A model generated the notes under the pieces. The model was not told the origin of the DNA. It ran no database searches and worked only from the letters and a program-made list of their open reading frames with translations. DNA of 64,000 nucleotides from Thunnus maccoyii (taxonomy: Eukaryota; Chordata; Actinopteri; Scombriformes; Scombridae), in NCBI RefSeq assembly GCF_910596095.1, contig NC_056543.1, forward strand, positions 20,276,042 through 20,340,041, given 5' to 3'. Shown here piece after piece: positions 1 to 12,290 of this stretch. The translations under genes were made by a program, and so were the position numbers. Each line of letters begins with the position of its first letter. Position 1 is the first letter of the stretch.

Positions 1-719
1 AGATTAGGATAAGTCTCCAGGAAATGAATGTAAGTCAGTGTAATGTCCTTTGAAGTCATGGAAACACGACTGTGTGTGTGTGTGTGTGTGCATGTGTGTG
101 AATGGAAGTCTGTCCATTCAGTGGATGGAAATGTTCCTACACTCTCAATTGTATACACTTTGCTTCTTAATTGTAGTCTCACCCATTCATTTCCCATGGC
201 ACCACAGATGGACAATATTTAAACAAAACATTCCAAATTTCATGTAGCCGGATATCATGTAGCCGTATGACAATCAGATGACATAAACTACATTTTTCAT
301 TTTTCAGACAGAATATTTGTAAATCATTCAGATTTGACCGGAACACAACAGGAGGGTTAAACGTCACTCAAGCTTCTACTGAAGAGACGAAAACATTCCT
401 CAAATCAATACAGGAAAAAAAGAAACATTTCATTGTTTTCCATTGTTTGAGCTCAATTAGCATTTTTTTTTTTCAATTGCCTATATTTTTGAAATTTGGT
501 TAAAAATTACACGATATTTAGATTGTCTAAATGACCCCAACATATTGTGTGGTTTATAACAAACTGTGAAGAAAAGTGTAAAGTTTGCATTTGTAAATGT
601 ATTTGGTTTCATGGCTTTTATTTTGTTGTTTCCTCTAAACGCGGAAGTAGTTTTACTCTTAATATTTTGAAAAGAACATACCGTATGTAACAAATGGAAA
701 GGTAAACAGAAAGTTAAGA

Positions 720-769
<50 letters not shown>

Positions 770-2000
770 GATTAATAATTGATAAGGTTGAACTGGAGTG
801 TGTTATTGAGTTTAGCTACAAGGAAACTGTATTTATGTATGTGTAAGGATATATGTGTAAGGTTTATATGTTAATTTAGATAAATTTGTGGTGCTCCTAG
901 CAAAATTATGGTCCAACAGAGTTTTAATTCATCGCCTTACCTTCTGTTTGGTTACTCTTCTGTTCCACTCTTACATTGGTTTAAGGAAGTGCACGGAAAA
1001 CAATAAACAGCCTCAGACCATCAGTTGACTTATTAAACTGGCAGGCTACAGATGAAAAACTGCAGTGGTTAATGTGATTAGAACAGAGGCTGTCAAAACA
1101 TGCGCTAATACAATATTACTTTATCCAAAACACAGACTGCAAAGTGGAGACTTATTAGGTTAGTTACACTATTAAACTGCACAGTCCAGTTTCATATGAT
1201 GTAAACTGTTATATAACAAGCTAATTATGTTTATTATTATCAGTATTGGGTGGAGCTCTGCTTGTTATTTTCCAGGTCTCAGCTGGTGGCAAAAGCAGAC
1301 CAGCCCTTTACAGTAAAATCCCAGACTTTTGAAGACTCTGCCCATTGAGATCAGACAGATCTGTAACGTAGTTAAGACAAGTGCTATACAAATAAATTCT
1401 TAATTATTATTTTCTATATTAGTTGGGTGACAAGATGTGTTTGAATTCATGTTGTTGATGAATCAGCTTCCAGATCGCAAAGCAAAAGTCAGCTGGTCTG
1501 GTGACCATTAGTGAAGGATGTAAATAATGGTATTAACTTAATAACCTGCGTCTTCAGACTGATCAGTTCAACATCAGTGTAACTTTGTGCCAAAGACGGT
1601 CTTTTTTAATGTGACATCTGTGCTGGATGTGCTGCTGCCAGGTCACATGACCTCAAATATCTGGATGGGTGTTCAAAACTTTGAGAAATGCATGATGTCA
1701 TTAGCTCTGAGCAAAAAGAAACCAAACAAAAAAAACACCAGTCTGATCCTGATTTTAGTGGGATGTGGCCTGTTTGTATCTTCAAAGGCAAGAACAGACT
1801 GTGTTGAAATCTTTTAAGATGCAGTAAAATGTTCTGCTGTCAGTATATCTTAGAACAGAGTAACAGTAACTCATATCAACTGCACACAACTATTATGTAC
1901 CAGAGTAAAGTACAGTTAACCAAAGACCACTACAATCCCCTACGCACAACTATAGTCTACTACAGACAACTGCAGCACCAACAAACATCATGATTTCATC
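1..2000. other. Gene-free stretch with CA/TG microsatellites
   Basis: No credible coding exon is visible. The stretch is AT-rich. It holds a short TG run near 70-90, a (CA)n microsatellite at 721-766, and unremarkable sequence otherwise. The short ORFs here have no splice-site context and no recognisable protein similarity. Confidence 0.6.
721..766. repeat. (CA)n microsatellite
   Basis: An uninterrupted CA dinucleotide run of about 46 bases. It produces spurious Val-Cys and Thr-His repeat ORFs on the two strands. Confidence 0.95.
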
Positions 2001-2016
2001 TTTTTGTCATAAAACC

Positions 2017-2875
2017 ATGAACAGAAAAAACAACCCAACCTGCCAGGAAAGATTTGCTGATGCAGCGTCCAAATCTTCATGGATCAGAAGCTGAAACGCC
2101 TCCCTGCCATGCAGCCATCCGAGAAATCCCCTCGAAAATGCCCACAGGATGATCACTGACTGCAAGCAGTGGTATGAAACTGTGAGGCCCATTCTTGACA
2201 GTGGAGACACTAAAAAAGTGACAATAAGCAGGCTGGAGGCAAGTCTGTTGAGTGAGGAGATGGAGTTCACAGGAGAACTCAAAAAGAGCAGCAACACAAT
2301 CTCTGAGAGAGATTCAGAGATCTCCTCCCTGAAGCAACATCTCCAAATGAGGAGCAAAGAGGCAGACAATATTGAGAGCTTCTGGAATGACCGCAAAATG
2401 GGAGGCAGGATGAGTGCATGAAAAAGGTGAAGCAGCTGGAAGAGCAGTTCAACCAGAGGGACATTGAAATCCTGGCGCTCAGGAAGGAGAAGGAGGATCT
2501 CTCCAAGAGGCTCACAAAGACCTGGAACCAGCTGAGCAGCAAACTGACTGAACTTCTCCAGAGTGAAAAAACTTGGCAATTGCTACGCTCTGGAGGAGAT
2601 GTTCACAAAGGTGCTGAACAAGAGAGAAGAGAGCTGTCAGGCCAGAGACAAACAAATGGAGGAGGAGAAGAAGCAACCGGAGGAATTCTGTCTGAAAAAC
2701 AAAAAGTTGAAATGTTTCTGGTCTCTCAAGAACAAGGCAAAGGCTGAGACCAGACCACCAGAGTTGCAGAAAGAGAACAGTAAGAAGGAAAAGAATGACG
2801 AGAAAAAGATAAGATAGAGAAGAAACAGAGAAAGAAGGGTTATCGGAACTAGATGCACAAGAAAAAGACATGTAA
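2017..2875 (+). pseudogene. Frame-broken coiled-coil protein sequence, probable pseudogene
   Basis: I do not recognise the parent gene. One strand encodes a nearly continuous, Glu/Lys/Gln-rich helix, but only if the frame is switched. Frame 1 runs from about 2149 to 2421 (ITDCKQWYETVRP and on to SLKQHLQMRSKEADN). The frame one base back runs through ECMKKVKQLEEQFNQRDIE and LRKEKEDLSKRL to about 2580. Frame 1 then resumes with YALEEMFTKVLNKREE, EEEKKQPEEF and ends KKEKNDEKKIR before a stop near 2816. An in-frame stop also sits upstream near 2089. Roughly 700 bases carry this signal with no clear GT-AG introns, so a processed or decayed copy is the simplest reading. A multi-exon gene with tiny introns, or sequencing indels in a live gene, are alternatives. 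The composition resembles fish coiled-coil proteins of the golgin/trichohyalin-like kind, which is too generic to name. Confidence 0.5.
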
Positions 2876-3344
2876 CACTGACAGTAATTTGGAGGAAGCT
2901 GTTAGCTCCCTCTTCCTCTTCGCTCTCCTTTCCACCACCTCCCTCCTTACTTCCATCCTGTATCAATTACAAATACTTGATTAAAATTCTAATTAAAAGT
3001 CTGCCTCTCTTAGTAAAGATATATTAGTACAACTGTATACTTTATACTGTGACTGTTTATAAGTTATGATTTAAACAAGATTAAAGCTCCATTCAAACAG
3101 GATGTACATTACAGAGGGAAGTGGTGAATGAATAATGGAACTGTTCCTCTTTAATTGAACTCATAGTTCCGGACAGCATTTTAACCATGGGAAAATTACA
3201 GGATACGGTCTGTGACACGGATATTCAGCGGGAAAAATCCAAAAGAGAAAGCCAAAAGCGCTGGAGAGTTGAAGGTGAGGCAAAGATAGGTGAATTTGAG
3301 TCAAAAATCATCATTATCTCTGATTTCATCACCAATAAGCGCAT

Positions 3345-3790
3345 TAAAAATCACTGTTAAAAAAATAATTATTTTTTATGGCGTGACAATGCTGTGGTTA
3401 AGGTCTGGATAGGTTTAGGCACAAAAACCACTTAGGGTTAGGGTTATGGAAAAATTACAGTTTGGGTTAAAATAATCACTTGAAACGTGCTTAGTACTTC
3501 CTTAAAGTTAGGCAACCTTCATCATCATGGCAACGGTAAACATCACATTAGGGTTTAGGGTTAAAAATAAAAAACACTTGGTTAGGGTTAAAGAAAGGTC
3601 ATGGTTTGGGTTAAAATGATCATTTGAAACATGGTGTAGGTTAAAGTTCCTGCTTCCTTTAAGTAAACAACCTTCATCATCATGGCAACAGTTAACACCA
3701 CAACAATCATAGTTATGGTTTTTAAAAAACTGTCCTGACTCAACAGTTGGAAACATGAAACTCGCGGTTGGAAACAGGAAGCGAACAGTG
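3345..3790. repeat. TTAGGG-containing interspersed repeat, copy 1
   Basis: This is the first of two copies of a roughly 440-bp repeat; the other is at 4,627-5,070. It contains several GGTTAGGGTTA-type motifs and two internal, diverged subunits of about 150 bases. Each subunit has a GTTTGGGTTAAAATNATCA segment followed by CATCATCATGGCAACNGT. The right end carries two GGTTGGAAAC/AGTTGGAAAC motifs. The telomere-like motifs are too degenerate and too few for a true interstitial telomere array. The class of element is unknown to me. Confidence 0.8.
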
Positions 3791-4626
3791 GTGGTCTGCA
3801 GCTAAGTCCACGTTTTGCCTTTCTGTCATCTGAATAAACTATCTATCCATATTATCTAGCCATATCCCCTACCTGCCTCCACCTAAAAAGAAAGTCACCT
3901 TATACTGACGTCATCTGAACTGCATCACTTTTCCAGGTTATAAATACTACGACCGCTAGATGGCATAAATATAAATATATGGGGGTTTTTTTGCCAGCAG
4001 CATTTTAGACCTATACTGTAATTTTTCTTGCCAGGAAAGGCTGGATAATTATCACCTAACTATGCAGCTCCCTTCAGCTCTACAGAGTGTTTCAGTGCCT
4101 TTCAGCTGATTGTTGTAGTTTCATGGCCCCCACCTTTACCATTTTTGTTCATTGTCACGGCCCTTATCAATTTCATTTTCACACGCAGCAAGATGCTATT
4201 TTCAGTGAGAAAGCTCTGATAAACTCGCTGTATGCTACCGCCCAGCACAAAACAGAAAACAGAAAGATAACGTAGAGACTAGCTGGTGGGCACAGTGGTA
4301 ACATTTAGCTGCAAAAGAGACAGATATAAGAGGGTGGAGCGCAAAACAGACCTAGAAGAGGAGTTAATATTGGACTTACTTTCATCAAAGGTCAGAAACA
4401 CAACGCAGACTCAATGCTAATGTTGTTTTGTATATGTTGGTTGAGATAATAATGCAAGTGCTTGCTAACACGTTTGCCATATCAGCTTAAAAGGTAATAA
4501 TATGTCAGTGTAGCAACAAGTCCCTCAAATTAAGTGACCATGTAGGTCATTTGTACCATGCACAACAAAATGACCCACAGGAGCGTTTTCTAATATGCCG
4601 CCACTATTGGTGCTCTCCAAAACCAT
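3791..4626. other. Spacer between the two TTAGGG-type repeats
   Basis: No gene is seen. The AT-rich spacer separates the two repeat copies and does not look duplicated itself. Confidence 0.5.
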
Positions 4627-5070
4627 TACAAATCACTGTTAAAAAATATTTTTTTGGTGTGACAATGCTGTGATTAAGGTCTGGTTGGGTTTAGGCACAA
4701 AAACCACTTAGGGTTAGGGTTATGGAAAAATTACAGTTTGGGTTAAAATGATCACTTGAAACGTGGTTAATACCTCCTTAAAGTTAGGCAATCTTCATCA
4801 TCATGGCAACGGTAAACATCACATTAGGGTTTAGGGTTAAAAATAAAAACCACTTGGTTAGGGTTAAAGAAAGGCCATGGTTTGGGTTAAAATGATCATT
4901 TGAAACATGGTGTAGGATAAAGTTACTGCTTCCTTTAAGTTAAGCAACCTCCATCATCATGGCAACAGTTAACACCACAACAATCATAGTTACGGTTTTT
5001 AAAAAACTATCCTGACTCAACAGTTGGAAACATGAAACTCGCGGTTGGAAACAGGAAGTGAACAGCTGTC
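4627..5070. repeat. TTAGGG-containing interspersed repeat, copy 2
   Basis: This is a direct-orientation copy of the 3,345-3,790 element. It is nearly identical over most of its length, including the segments around CACTTAGGGTTAGGGTTATG, AGGGTTTAGGGTTAAAAATA and AAACTCGCGGTTGGAAACAG. Differences are scattered substitutions and small indels, such as a shorter A/T tract at the left end. Confidence 0.8.
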
Positions 5071-5365
5071 TCCTGCAGCAAAGTCTACAAAATAACTGGT
5101 CCACCTTAAAGGTCAGTCCACCTTAAGTAAGCCTGGTCAGGTTGTCACTAACACAGGCGTTTTCTTTATTTTAACTTTACCAGTATGCAGTGTAGGGTGC
5201 ACAATAGCCAGCAGTAAATTTATGGAAGGCTTAGCTGTCTCTAGCCTACAGTACCCACAGCACCTGCGTCTGTCACTCTAATGTACGGTGACTGAATTTA
5301 TGACCTATAGTCGTTTTTCTTGGAAGGACAGGCTCAAGTGTACCGTTAATAGCTTTTTTCTGCTG

Positions 5366-5391
5366 CCCCCCCCCCCCCCCCCCCCCCCCCC
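5366..5391. repeat. Poly-C tract
   Basis: A run of 26 consecutive C residues. Such a homopolymer is prone to length error in assembly. Confidence 0.95.
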
Positions 5392-8300
5392 AAGTAGCCA
5401 AAATAATCAGTAGTAGTAAAGTAGTAGTAAAGTAGTAATTAATGTAGTTTTAATAACTGTAATTCTTCTATTCTGCCAGTTTTTAAGGAGAGCTCCCCCC
5501 TCCCTTTGCTCTTGCTGAGGCTGCTCCTCCTTTTTCCCCCTATTATAGTTTATTTTTCTCTCTTATCTAGATTCAAGGTTCAAAGGATAGAAGGCCTCTG
5601 AGAAAAAATAGTTATTTGGGGTAAGATAAATAAAATATGCTTTACTTGATACAAGTTTTGACAAAGACAAAGAGAGTTTTGCTATTTTTGTGTGTCCATG
5701 TTCAAAACGACACATGCAGACTTTTATTTGTCCACTATTCAAACACATTGCATTTTGTGCTGTGGTTATTTTTTCACTCTCAACTATTCTTAAAATGTTT
5801 TTGACACGACCAAGTTCATCACACAGATTTTTCAAACATAAACAAAATGATCAAAAGATAAGGAGATGGAAAAGGGTGGGATACTGCAAGAGGGAATGAC
5901 GTAAAAGAAGGAGGGGGTGGGTGGCAATGTGGGAGAATGAGTTGAGGAAAACAGAGGAAGAAAGATTGAGAGAGTTATTGCTAATGACTTCTGTTTCTAT
6001 TGTTGTCTAGCTCTGTGTCGCAGCGGGGGGTCTGACAGACACAGTCTATTTTCGTGCAAATCTCCATTCAGAGGGTCCCTCTCAGGCTCATTCTGAACCA
6101 CATCTTTACCATCAACACACCTCCCTCCTGCTCCGAGGGTCCCTCATGCATTTTCTATACTCCCTCACATTCTTCTTTTTCTGCTTTTCTATCCTCACTC
6201 ATCTTTCACTTAATTATTTATTCATCTCCAATTATCTCTCAGGAGTAGACAGGAATGTGTGAGTGGAGCTGAAGCAGTGTGCACAACAAGTGGATGGAGT
6301 TTGTAAAGGACTGTGTGAACATGAGGGAGTGCAATGACCGTGAATGAGACTTTGTCTCAGGTTTTTTCAAGCCAGTGTTTTGTCACTGATGATATTCTGC
6401 AAGCTCATGATGAGGTGAGCTTTTGAGTCTTTAAGGGATGTGTTCATGCAGGTGCGTCTTTGGCACAAAGACTGCGTCCCTGTCGGGAAATGTAGCAATC
6501 AAGGCATTCCTCACGTTGACAGAGCATCCCTTACACCACCCCATGAATGCAAGTGAAACTTGAGAACTGCTCACATGTCAAACATGCAAAAAAGTGAGAG
6601 GAGGCTTTATGTTAAACAGATGTGTGAAATTGATTTATTTCTTAAAGCTGCATTAACTGATTTTTTGCCTCTTGGGGGCAGAGGAAGCAGGCTGTATTTA
6701 CACATTATTTATTACTTTTTAAGTCAATATGGTGAACTTGCTAGCAAATAGTTACTTGTTTACACACCTAGCAAACACAGAGCAACATTATTATTCATTT
6801 GGAGTGAGGTTTGCTCTTCTTTTAAATCTGCATGCATGGTTTGATTTACACCAACTCCTTTGGGTAACATCTGGCTCTTAAGCTGCTAAATGTTCCATTC
6901 TGTTCACACACTAGGCACTAACTTTGTCATTCTGCTGTTTGGTGCTGTGCAGGTAGCAGACAGCGGGTGTTTTGCTGAAAACATCTGCTGCTGGAAACTA
7001 TGCGGGTAAGAGTGGTAAGAGTACACCAAAACAGTTAAGTTTCTTGCCGGAAAATCAAAACAATGAACTGAAAGAAGCTATAAGGCACAATAATACTATG
7101 TATAGATGAGGGGAACTACAGAGTTGGAGATAATTCTCTGTGGGTTTGTTGGTTGCAGTGACACCATTCACAGACACATAGTCGTTTGATCCAATACATT
7201 GATTTTAGCAACTTTAAAATCTTGCTTTTTACATTGTTTTTTTTCCCTTGCAGTCTTGCTGAGCTCTTTGTTCTCTTCCTCCGTCTCTTTCTCTGACCTC
7301 AGTGAATCTGTCAATGCCTTCATACTTAGCTGTTGACCATGACTGGCTGTGGCTCATACAGTCCATTGACTTTGTCTATCATCTCTGCATGCAGCAGTAA
7401 CTCCAACGAAAAGTTCTGCTCTCCCCAAGCCTTGCGAGTTGTTCACGCCCACCCTTTTTCTTTGCTTGCATGCACACACACATAACCACACACCCAGCCA
7501 CACACACACACATACAATGTTTATTAATATGAGCCAGGTCATTGGGATCATGCAGAAAATGGATAATAGCTGAGGAAAGGTTTTGCTCAAGGGGACAGTG
7601 AGTGTCCAAAAAGGATTAGTGAATGACAGAATCTGTCCACAGGCTGCATGAGAAGGTGTCCATCTCACCACATTCCCAGGGGGCTGCAACTCTAATCTAG
7701 TAATTCTATCCTGACAATCCCGATGTGTGCTTTACAGAGTGTTGCTTTTCCATGCTGCTGACACAGAGTTCACAGATAGGGTGGCTAACTTTCACCCCTA
7801 TTGTCCTGTCACGCTAAATGAAAAATGGCACATCAGCAATGCTGGAATGCACTTGTGTTTTGGAGAAGCCTGCAGATAGTTTCACCGGTTACATTACCTG
7901 TAAGTGTTGCCTTGTTAGACTATGGCTGAGCATGAAAAGCTCCGTGTTATTGGACCATCACTGGGATCGAGTTCTTGTTTAACTCGAGTTTTAAGCTTTT
8001 AAGTTCCATCAATGGTAAACAGGACGATTTAACATAGACAAATTGACGTTCCAGTTGCAAACAAGAAATGCCAAGTTTTCAAGAGCATGTGCACTGAGGG
8101 AGAACCAAACACTACAGGCTTTATTGGATGGATTGTAAACACAACTCCATAGCGCTCAAACAAGCTGATGGAATAAATAACATAGATAAACATGCCAGCA
8201 GAATAAAACTGGTCACTTTGGTAGAAAAAGATCTAAATGGTGATACACAGTAAATATCATGGCCTTTACAAATGATCCTGAGGCAGAAAATGATTGATCA

Positions 8301-10555
8301 AAATCACCACAGCAACATTGGATGGAAAATGACCTCAAGCCATTTTTCTCTCTCCCAGGTGGTTCCCATTTATGGTCTCCCTGCCGATCACACACACACA
8401 TACACAAACGAATGCGGCACTGCAGGGGGATTACGGTCAGGATGTGGCAACCCAGGCAGCATCTGGAGTTGAGTCTCGTGTGCCTGGAGCTCCTAGTGTG
8501 GGGCACTAGCACTAGCTCTCCCATTCATCTAGTCTTTTTTTCATAGTCTCATCTATAACCTTGAGCCTCAGTTGCATCTTTTACTCCAAGACAAAAACAT
8601 GTGAGGCCATTTGTAGTCTTTCATTGTTTATACTGACATGTGACATTGGGAGAAATATCCAAGGGAGATGCATGAAACAAAAGCCAGGAAGAAGATTGAA
8701 TCCGATATAGAAACGAAGAGGAGCAAGGGATCAAATGGGAGTGAGGGACAGGATGTACTGTGTTCCCCATGTGTCTGTTTCTCCTGTCACTATAAAGGCT
8801 GTGGTGGAGATAGTAGAGATCTGCTTCTCATTATAGAAATATAGAAAGGATTTTAGTTAGGGGTGTAATGGCTGACTGCCGTCTTAACCCTGTCACCCTG
8901 ACTCCCCAAACCACCAAAAGCCTTCCCTGATACTCCCAGCCACACTCAACCCCTGCTTGCAAATATGAAACAGCTTTGCTGCCTCACGCCAGCCTCCCAG
9001 CACCAGGCACTCTATACATCAGAGCTTGAATGGAGGCCACGCCTGATGTCCATCCATTCATCAAAACCATGATGGCAGGCCTTCCGTGTAAGAGTTTCAG
9101 AGTTGCAAAGTGCAGGCTTGCCTGGGCCCTATCACTGCCAGCCGACCCGAGTGAAGTGCCTGTCAGGAGCCTGATTTGTGAAACTGTTTGCTTATATGTG
9201 GTAAACTATAGCCCTGATTCCCAGAGGTACAGGCATGTCTCCAGTGAACATTCAAATCACTAATGAGCAAAAGATGTGTGAAAAGTCCCGTTGTGGAAAA
9301 AAGTTTCCTGTCAATGTTCACAGTGGTGAGAGCAGAAGACGGATACAAAAGAAGGATGGAGGTGAGGATGAAAAGACCGACGCATGAAAGACACATCCTG
9401 CAGAAGTCCATAAAAAGAGGAAGGAGGCAGCGATTGTTATTATTTTTTCACCCATGTTTTTCTCTCCTATTTTGGACCGTGTAAAGAGCTACTTGGCTCT
9501 CTTTGTGGTCCTGTTCCTTCACAGCTGCTGTAGTCTTTTTATCATTTTTCTAACCAGCTGTTAAAGCTGTGATCACAGGATCCTGAGAAATTTATGTTTG
9601 GCAAACACACACAAACATATTCAGATACTCATGCGAGGAGTTTATACCCTGAATTTATGAGAAAATAAAACCATAAAATGCTTGACCTCCTGTCACGCCA
9701 AAGGTACATCCAACTGAAATATTTTGTTTAGGAGCTCATGTATGCAGTCCAGTAGAAAAATTACTTGTTGCATGTATGAGCCAGTGGTCAGTAAAGAATT
9801 GTATTGTTGAACTATCAATCTCACAGCTTTTCTCTTGTGGGAACCCTTCTACATGCTGAAAGATTAACTGGATGTGAGAGGCTACAGTGATTGGTGTAGT
9901 TCAGGGATGATTGTGCTCAGATGTAGGAGTGAATTCCTCAGTTCCATAACATGGGGAACGTACAATGGACACACTGTGATACAAAGTTAAAGGGGGGCAG
10001 TTGGAACGTCACTTAAAACATGAAGCAGTTTGGGGAGCAAGTAAATCCTGGTAGTTCTTCATTACAAACCTTTCCTGCTGCCAATCTTAATATAACGGCC
10101 CCGAACTGTGCCTCACTTTCCTCATGTATATGCACACACTCACAAAATGTGACAAGCTGTGGTTTTTTGTTGCAGTATAATTGATTGGATTTTAATGTAG
10201 CCCCTGAAAGAGTGAAAGGATGGATGATGTGCATAATTTAACTCATTTCTCAGCTGACCTCGTTTTCTTCTACAGTTTCCCATCTCTCTTTCTCTTTCTC
10301 TGTCTCTGTTGTGGGTCAGGGTGTTTAATGGCTGGCCTGTTGTTAACCCTATGACATCTGGTGCAAACACAGGGACCCATTTACGGCCCTATCAAAACAC
10401 CCAAAAGTCAACAAAAAACAATCAATCAACCCTGGCTCAAATCTCACCTCGGTTTTAAGGAATCAAGTCTTTGTGTTTTTAAATGTTATATTCCTTAAAT
10501 TATTTGGAAATAAATAAGTTTACATATGACTGTTGTTGTGCAATACAATTCATGA
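5392..10555. other. Gene-free stretch
   Basis: No exon, RNA gene or recognisable mobile element could be supported here. Short ORFs lack family similarity and splice context. Brief CA runs occur near 7,480-7,515 and 8,390-8,405. Confidence 0.45.
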
Positions 10556-10557
10556 AA

Positions 10558-11003
10558 ACTTTAAAGCAATAGCTTGATCAATACCACTCACTCATGTTAT
10601 ATCTCATTTGTTTAATTGGGGGAAGGGGGGGTTGTACCGGACATTTTCTTGGCAAGCAACAGTAACTTCCTGGACACTCTGCTGGTTGCCTGGCAACCTC
10701 ATGATGTCAGCAAGACTCCAGGAAGTCACTGCACCTGGTCAAGAAATAATCTGGCACAAAACACAATTTGTCATTTTCCCACCATTTTTGTATGGACTAA
10801 ACAAGATATAACATCTTAATTAGTGAGTTTTAGAGGTGCTTCTGGGTGGATTTTATTATCTTTGGACAGAGCCAGACTAGCTGTTTCCTCCTGCTTCCAG
10901 TCTTTGTGCTAAGCTAAGCTAACTTGCTGCTGCCTATAACTTCATATTTACCGTATAAACCTGAGAGTGGTCTCGATCTTTTCATCTAACTTTCAGCAAT
11001 AAT
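10558..11003 (-). mobile_element. Foldback MITE, copy A (internally deleted)
   Basis: This is one of four copies in the window of a non-autonomous element with long inverted arms; the others are at 36,882-37,410, 39,100-39,572 and 51,767-53,397. It carries the TTTAAAGCAATAG end and the ACCACTCACTCATG arm segment. It also has the family core phrases CTAGCTGTTTCCTCCTGCTT, CCAGTCTTTGTGCTAAGCTA and AGAGTGGTCTCGATC. The left arm is joined directly to inner sequence, so part of it is deleted. A central hairpin, ACTTCCTGGA with TCCAGGAAGT, is retained around 10,665-10,725. Confidence 0.75.
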
Positions 11004-11983
11004 AAAAAAACCTTCTCTTGTACATTAGGTTTGATGAAAAGGTGAAATGTTAGTAAGTTCCACTCAACTTTCAGTATTTCTCTGAACATTATATCGCTTC
11101 CTTTTTTTTTTATCTTAATATGTGTTTATTTGACTTTTCAGTAAATCAGGACTGCTTTTCCGGAGACTCTGTTCCTTGCCTGCATGGTAAGACGGTGCCC
11201 ACTTCCTCCCATTGAGCCAGCTGAAAATGGCCTTCCCTGCAGCAAGGGTGGGAGAACTGGGATGGACAATGGGAGAGAACGATGGACACCAGATCAGAGA
11301 GCATGGTCTAACCCTTACATACATAAACACACTATGCCCCCAGACCCGGCAATTCTCACATAAACACTATGGTTTTCTGTCTTGGACAATAATGCACATA
11401 GAAAAAGCACTCTTCGAAATCTGCACAATGACAATACTACTGTTTGTCTACATTACTGTGTAGATCTACTGATGCAGAGTTGGTTGAGACATCTCGAGTC
11501 TTAGCACCATATTAAACAGAAATTAAATGTATTCTTAGACAGTCACCAGATAATTAAAATCTCTGAATTTTTTCTGCTTTTTGACAGCAAAAGGATAAAT
11601 CTGAACATGTGCCAGCTGCAGACAGGTGATTATGAAACTGGAACTGACTCAACACAAACAAACAACACAGTGACCTTGTGAAACCTCAGCTGTGAAATTT
11701 GCACACCGTCAAGTTCCTACATGTCAAAGGCTGTGCTCTGGACGTGCAAGGCCATTTCCTTAAGTATACCCCCTCCCCTGCCCCCATCTCATTTCCTCTA
11801 TACCCAAACAAAAGCTGCTTCTCTGGGAAAAGTGCTCAGCCACTTATGTTTCTGTGTAGAGACTAAAACCTGCATGCAAACAGTCTTTGCTCACCATCCT
11901 GCCTGTAAACAAGGTACTGAACACTTTAGCTTTAACCAGATGTCAGATGATTGATTTGTTTGCAGTTGAAAACAAAACATCTA

Positions 11984-12021
<38 letters not shown>

Positions 12022-12041
12022 GTAAGAGATTAAATACGAGC
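11004..12041. other. Gene-free stretch ending in a poly-A tract
   Basis: No gene is seen. The right end holds a 34-base A run (11,985-12,018) next to the decayed nqo1 exon copy. Confidence 0.5.
11985..12018. repeat. Poly-A tract
   Basis: 34 uninterrupted A residues on the plus strand. The neighbouring nqo1 exon relic reads on the minus strand, so this is not its retroposition tail. Confidence 0.95.
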
Positions 12042-12290
12042 TTTATTGAACACGCTGGACCAAAAAAGCAGTTTTCGTCATACCCTCCAGCTTTGATCTG
12101 GCTTTTCAGTAGGAGTGGTTTCCCTCTGTCAGAACAAACTCCTCGTTTGGGAATATTCCTTATGGACTTCAGGCCTCAGCTGGAGACCTTTCTCTCCATC
12201 AAAGCAGCCAGGGGGAATAAAGAAGAGGGGCGTTTCTCTCCCAGGAGTCCCGGAACCATAGTGCAGGATATTCTGGAGATGGGATATTGA
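12042..12290 (-). pseudogene. Decayed duplicate of the last nqo1 exon
   Basis: Read on the minus strand, this matches the terminal exon of nqo1 at 12,878-13,177. In one frame it gives GCFDGEKGLQLRPEVHKEYS, against DCFDGEKGFQLKPEVHEKHA in the intact gene. An in-frame stop follows the RSLF segment. Beyond it, only fragments such as SQIKAGG (intact gene: NQMKAGV) line up, after a frameshift. An AATAAA signal on the minus strand (12,042-12,047) sits where the intact gene has its own at 12,837-12,842. No copies of exons 1-5 are visible between 12,290 and 12,837. The likely origin is a partial or heavily eroded tandem duplication of nqo1. A role as an alternative last exon is unlikely because of the stop and frameshift. 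Confidence 0.8.

Noticed and set aside
3188-3361. 57-codon ORF starting MGKLQDTVCDTD with a good Kozak and a GTGAGG donor-like word
   Set aside because: It abuts the left end of a repeat, shows no protein similarity I recognise and has no partner exon; chance is likely.
3345-5070. Interstitial telomere
   Set aside because: TTAGGG words are scattered and degenerate within a defined dispersed repeat, with no tandem array.
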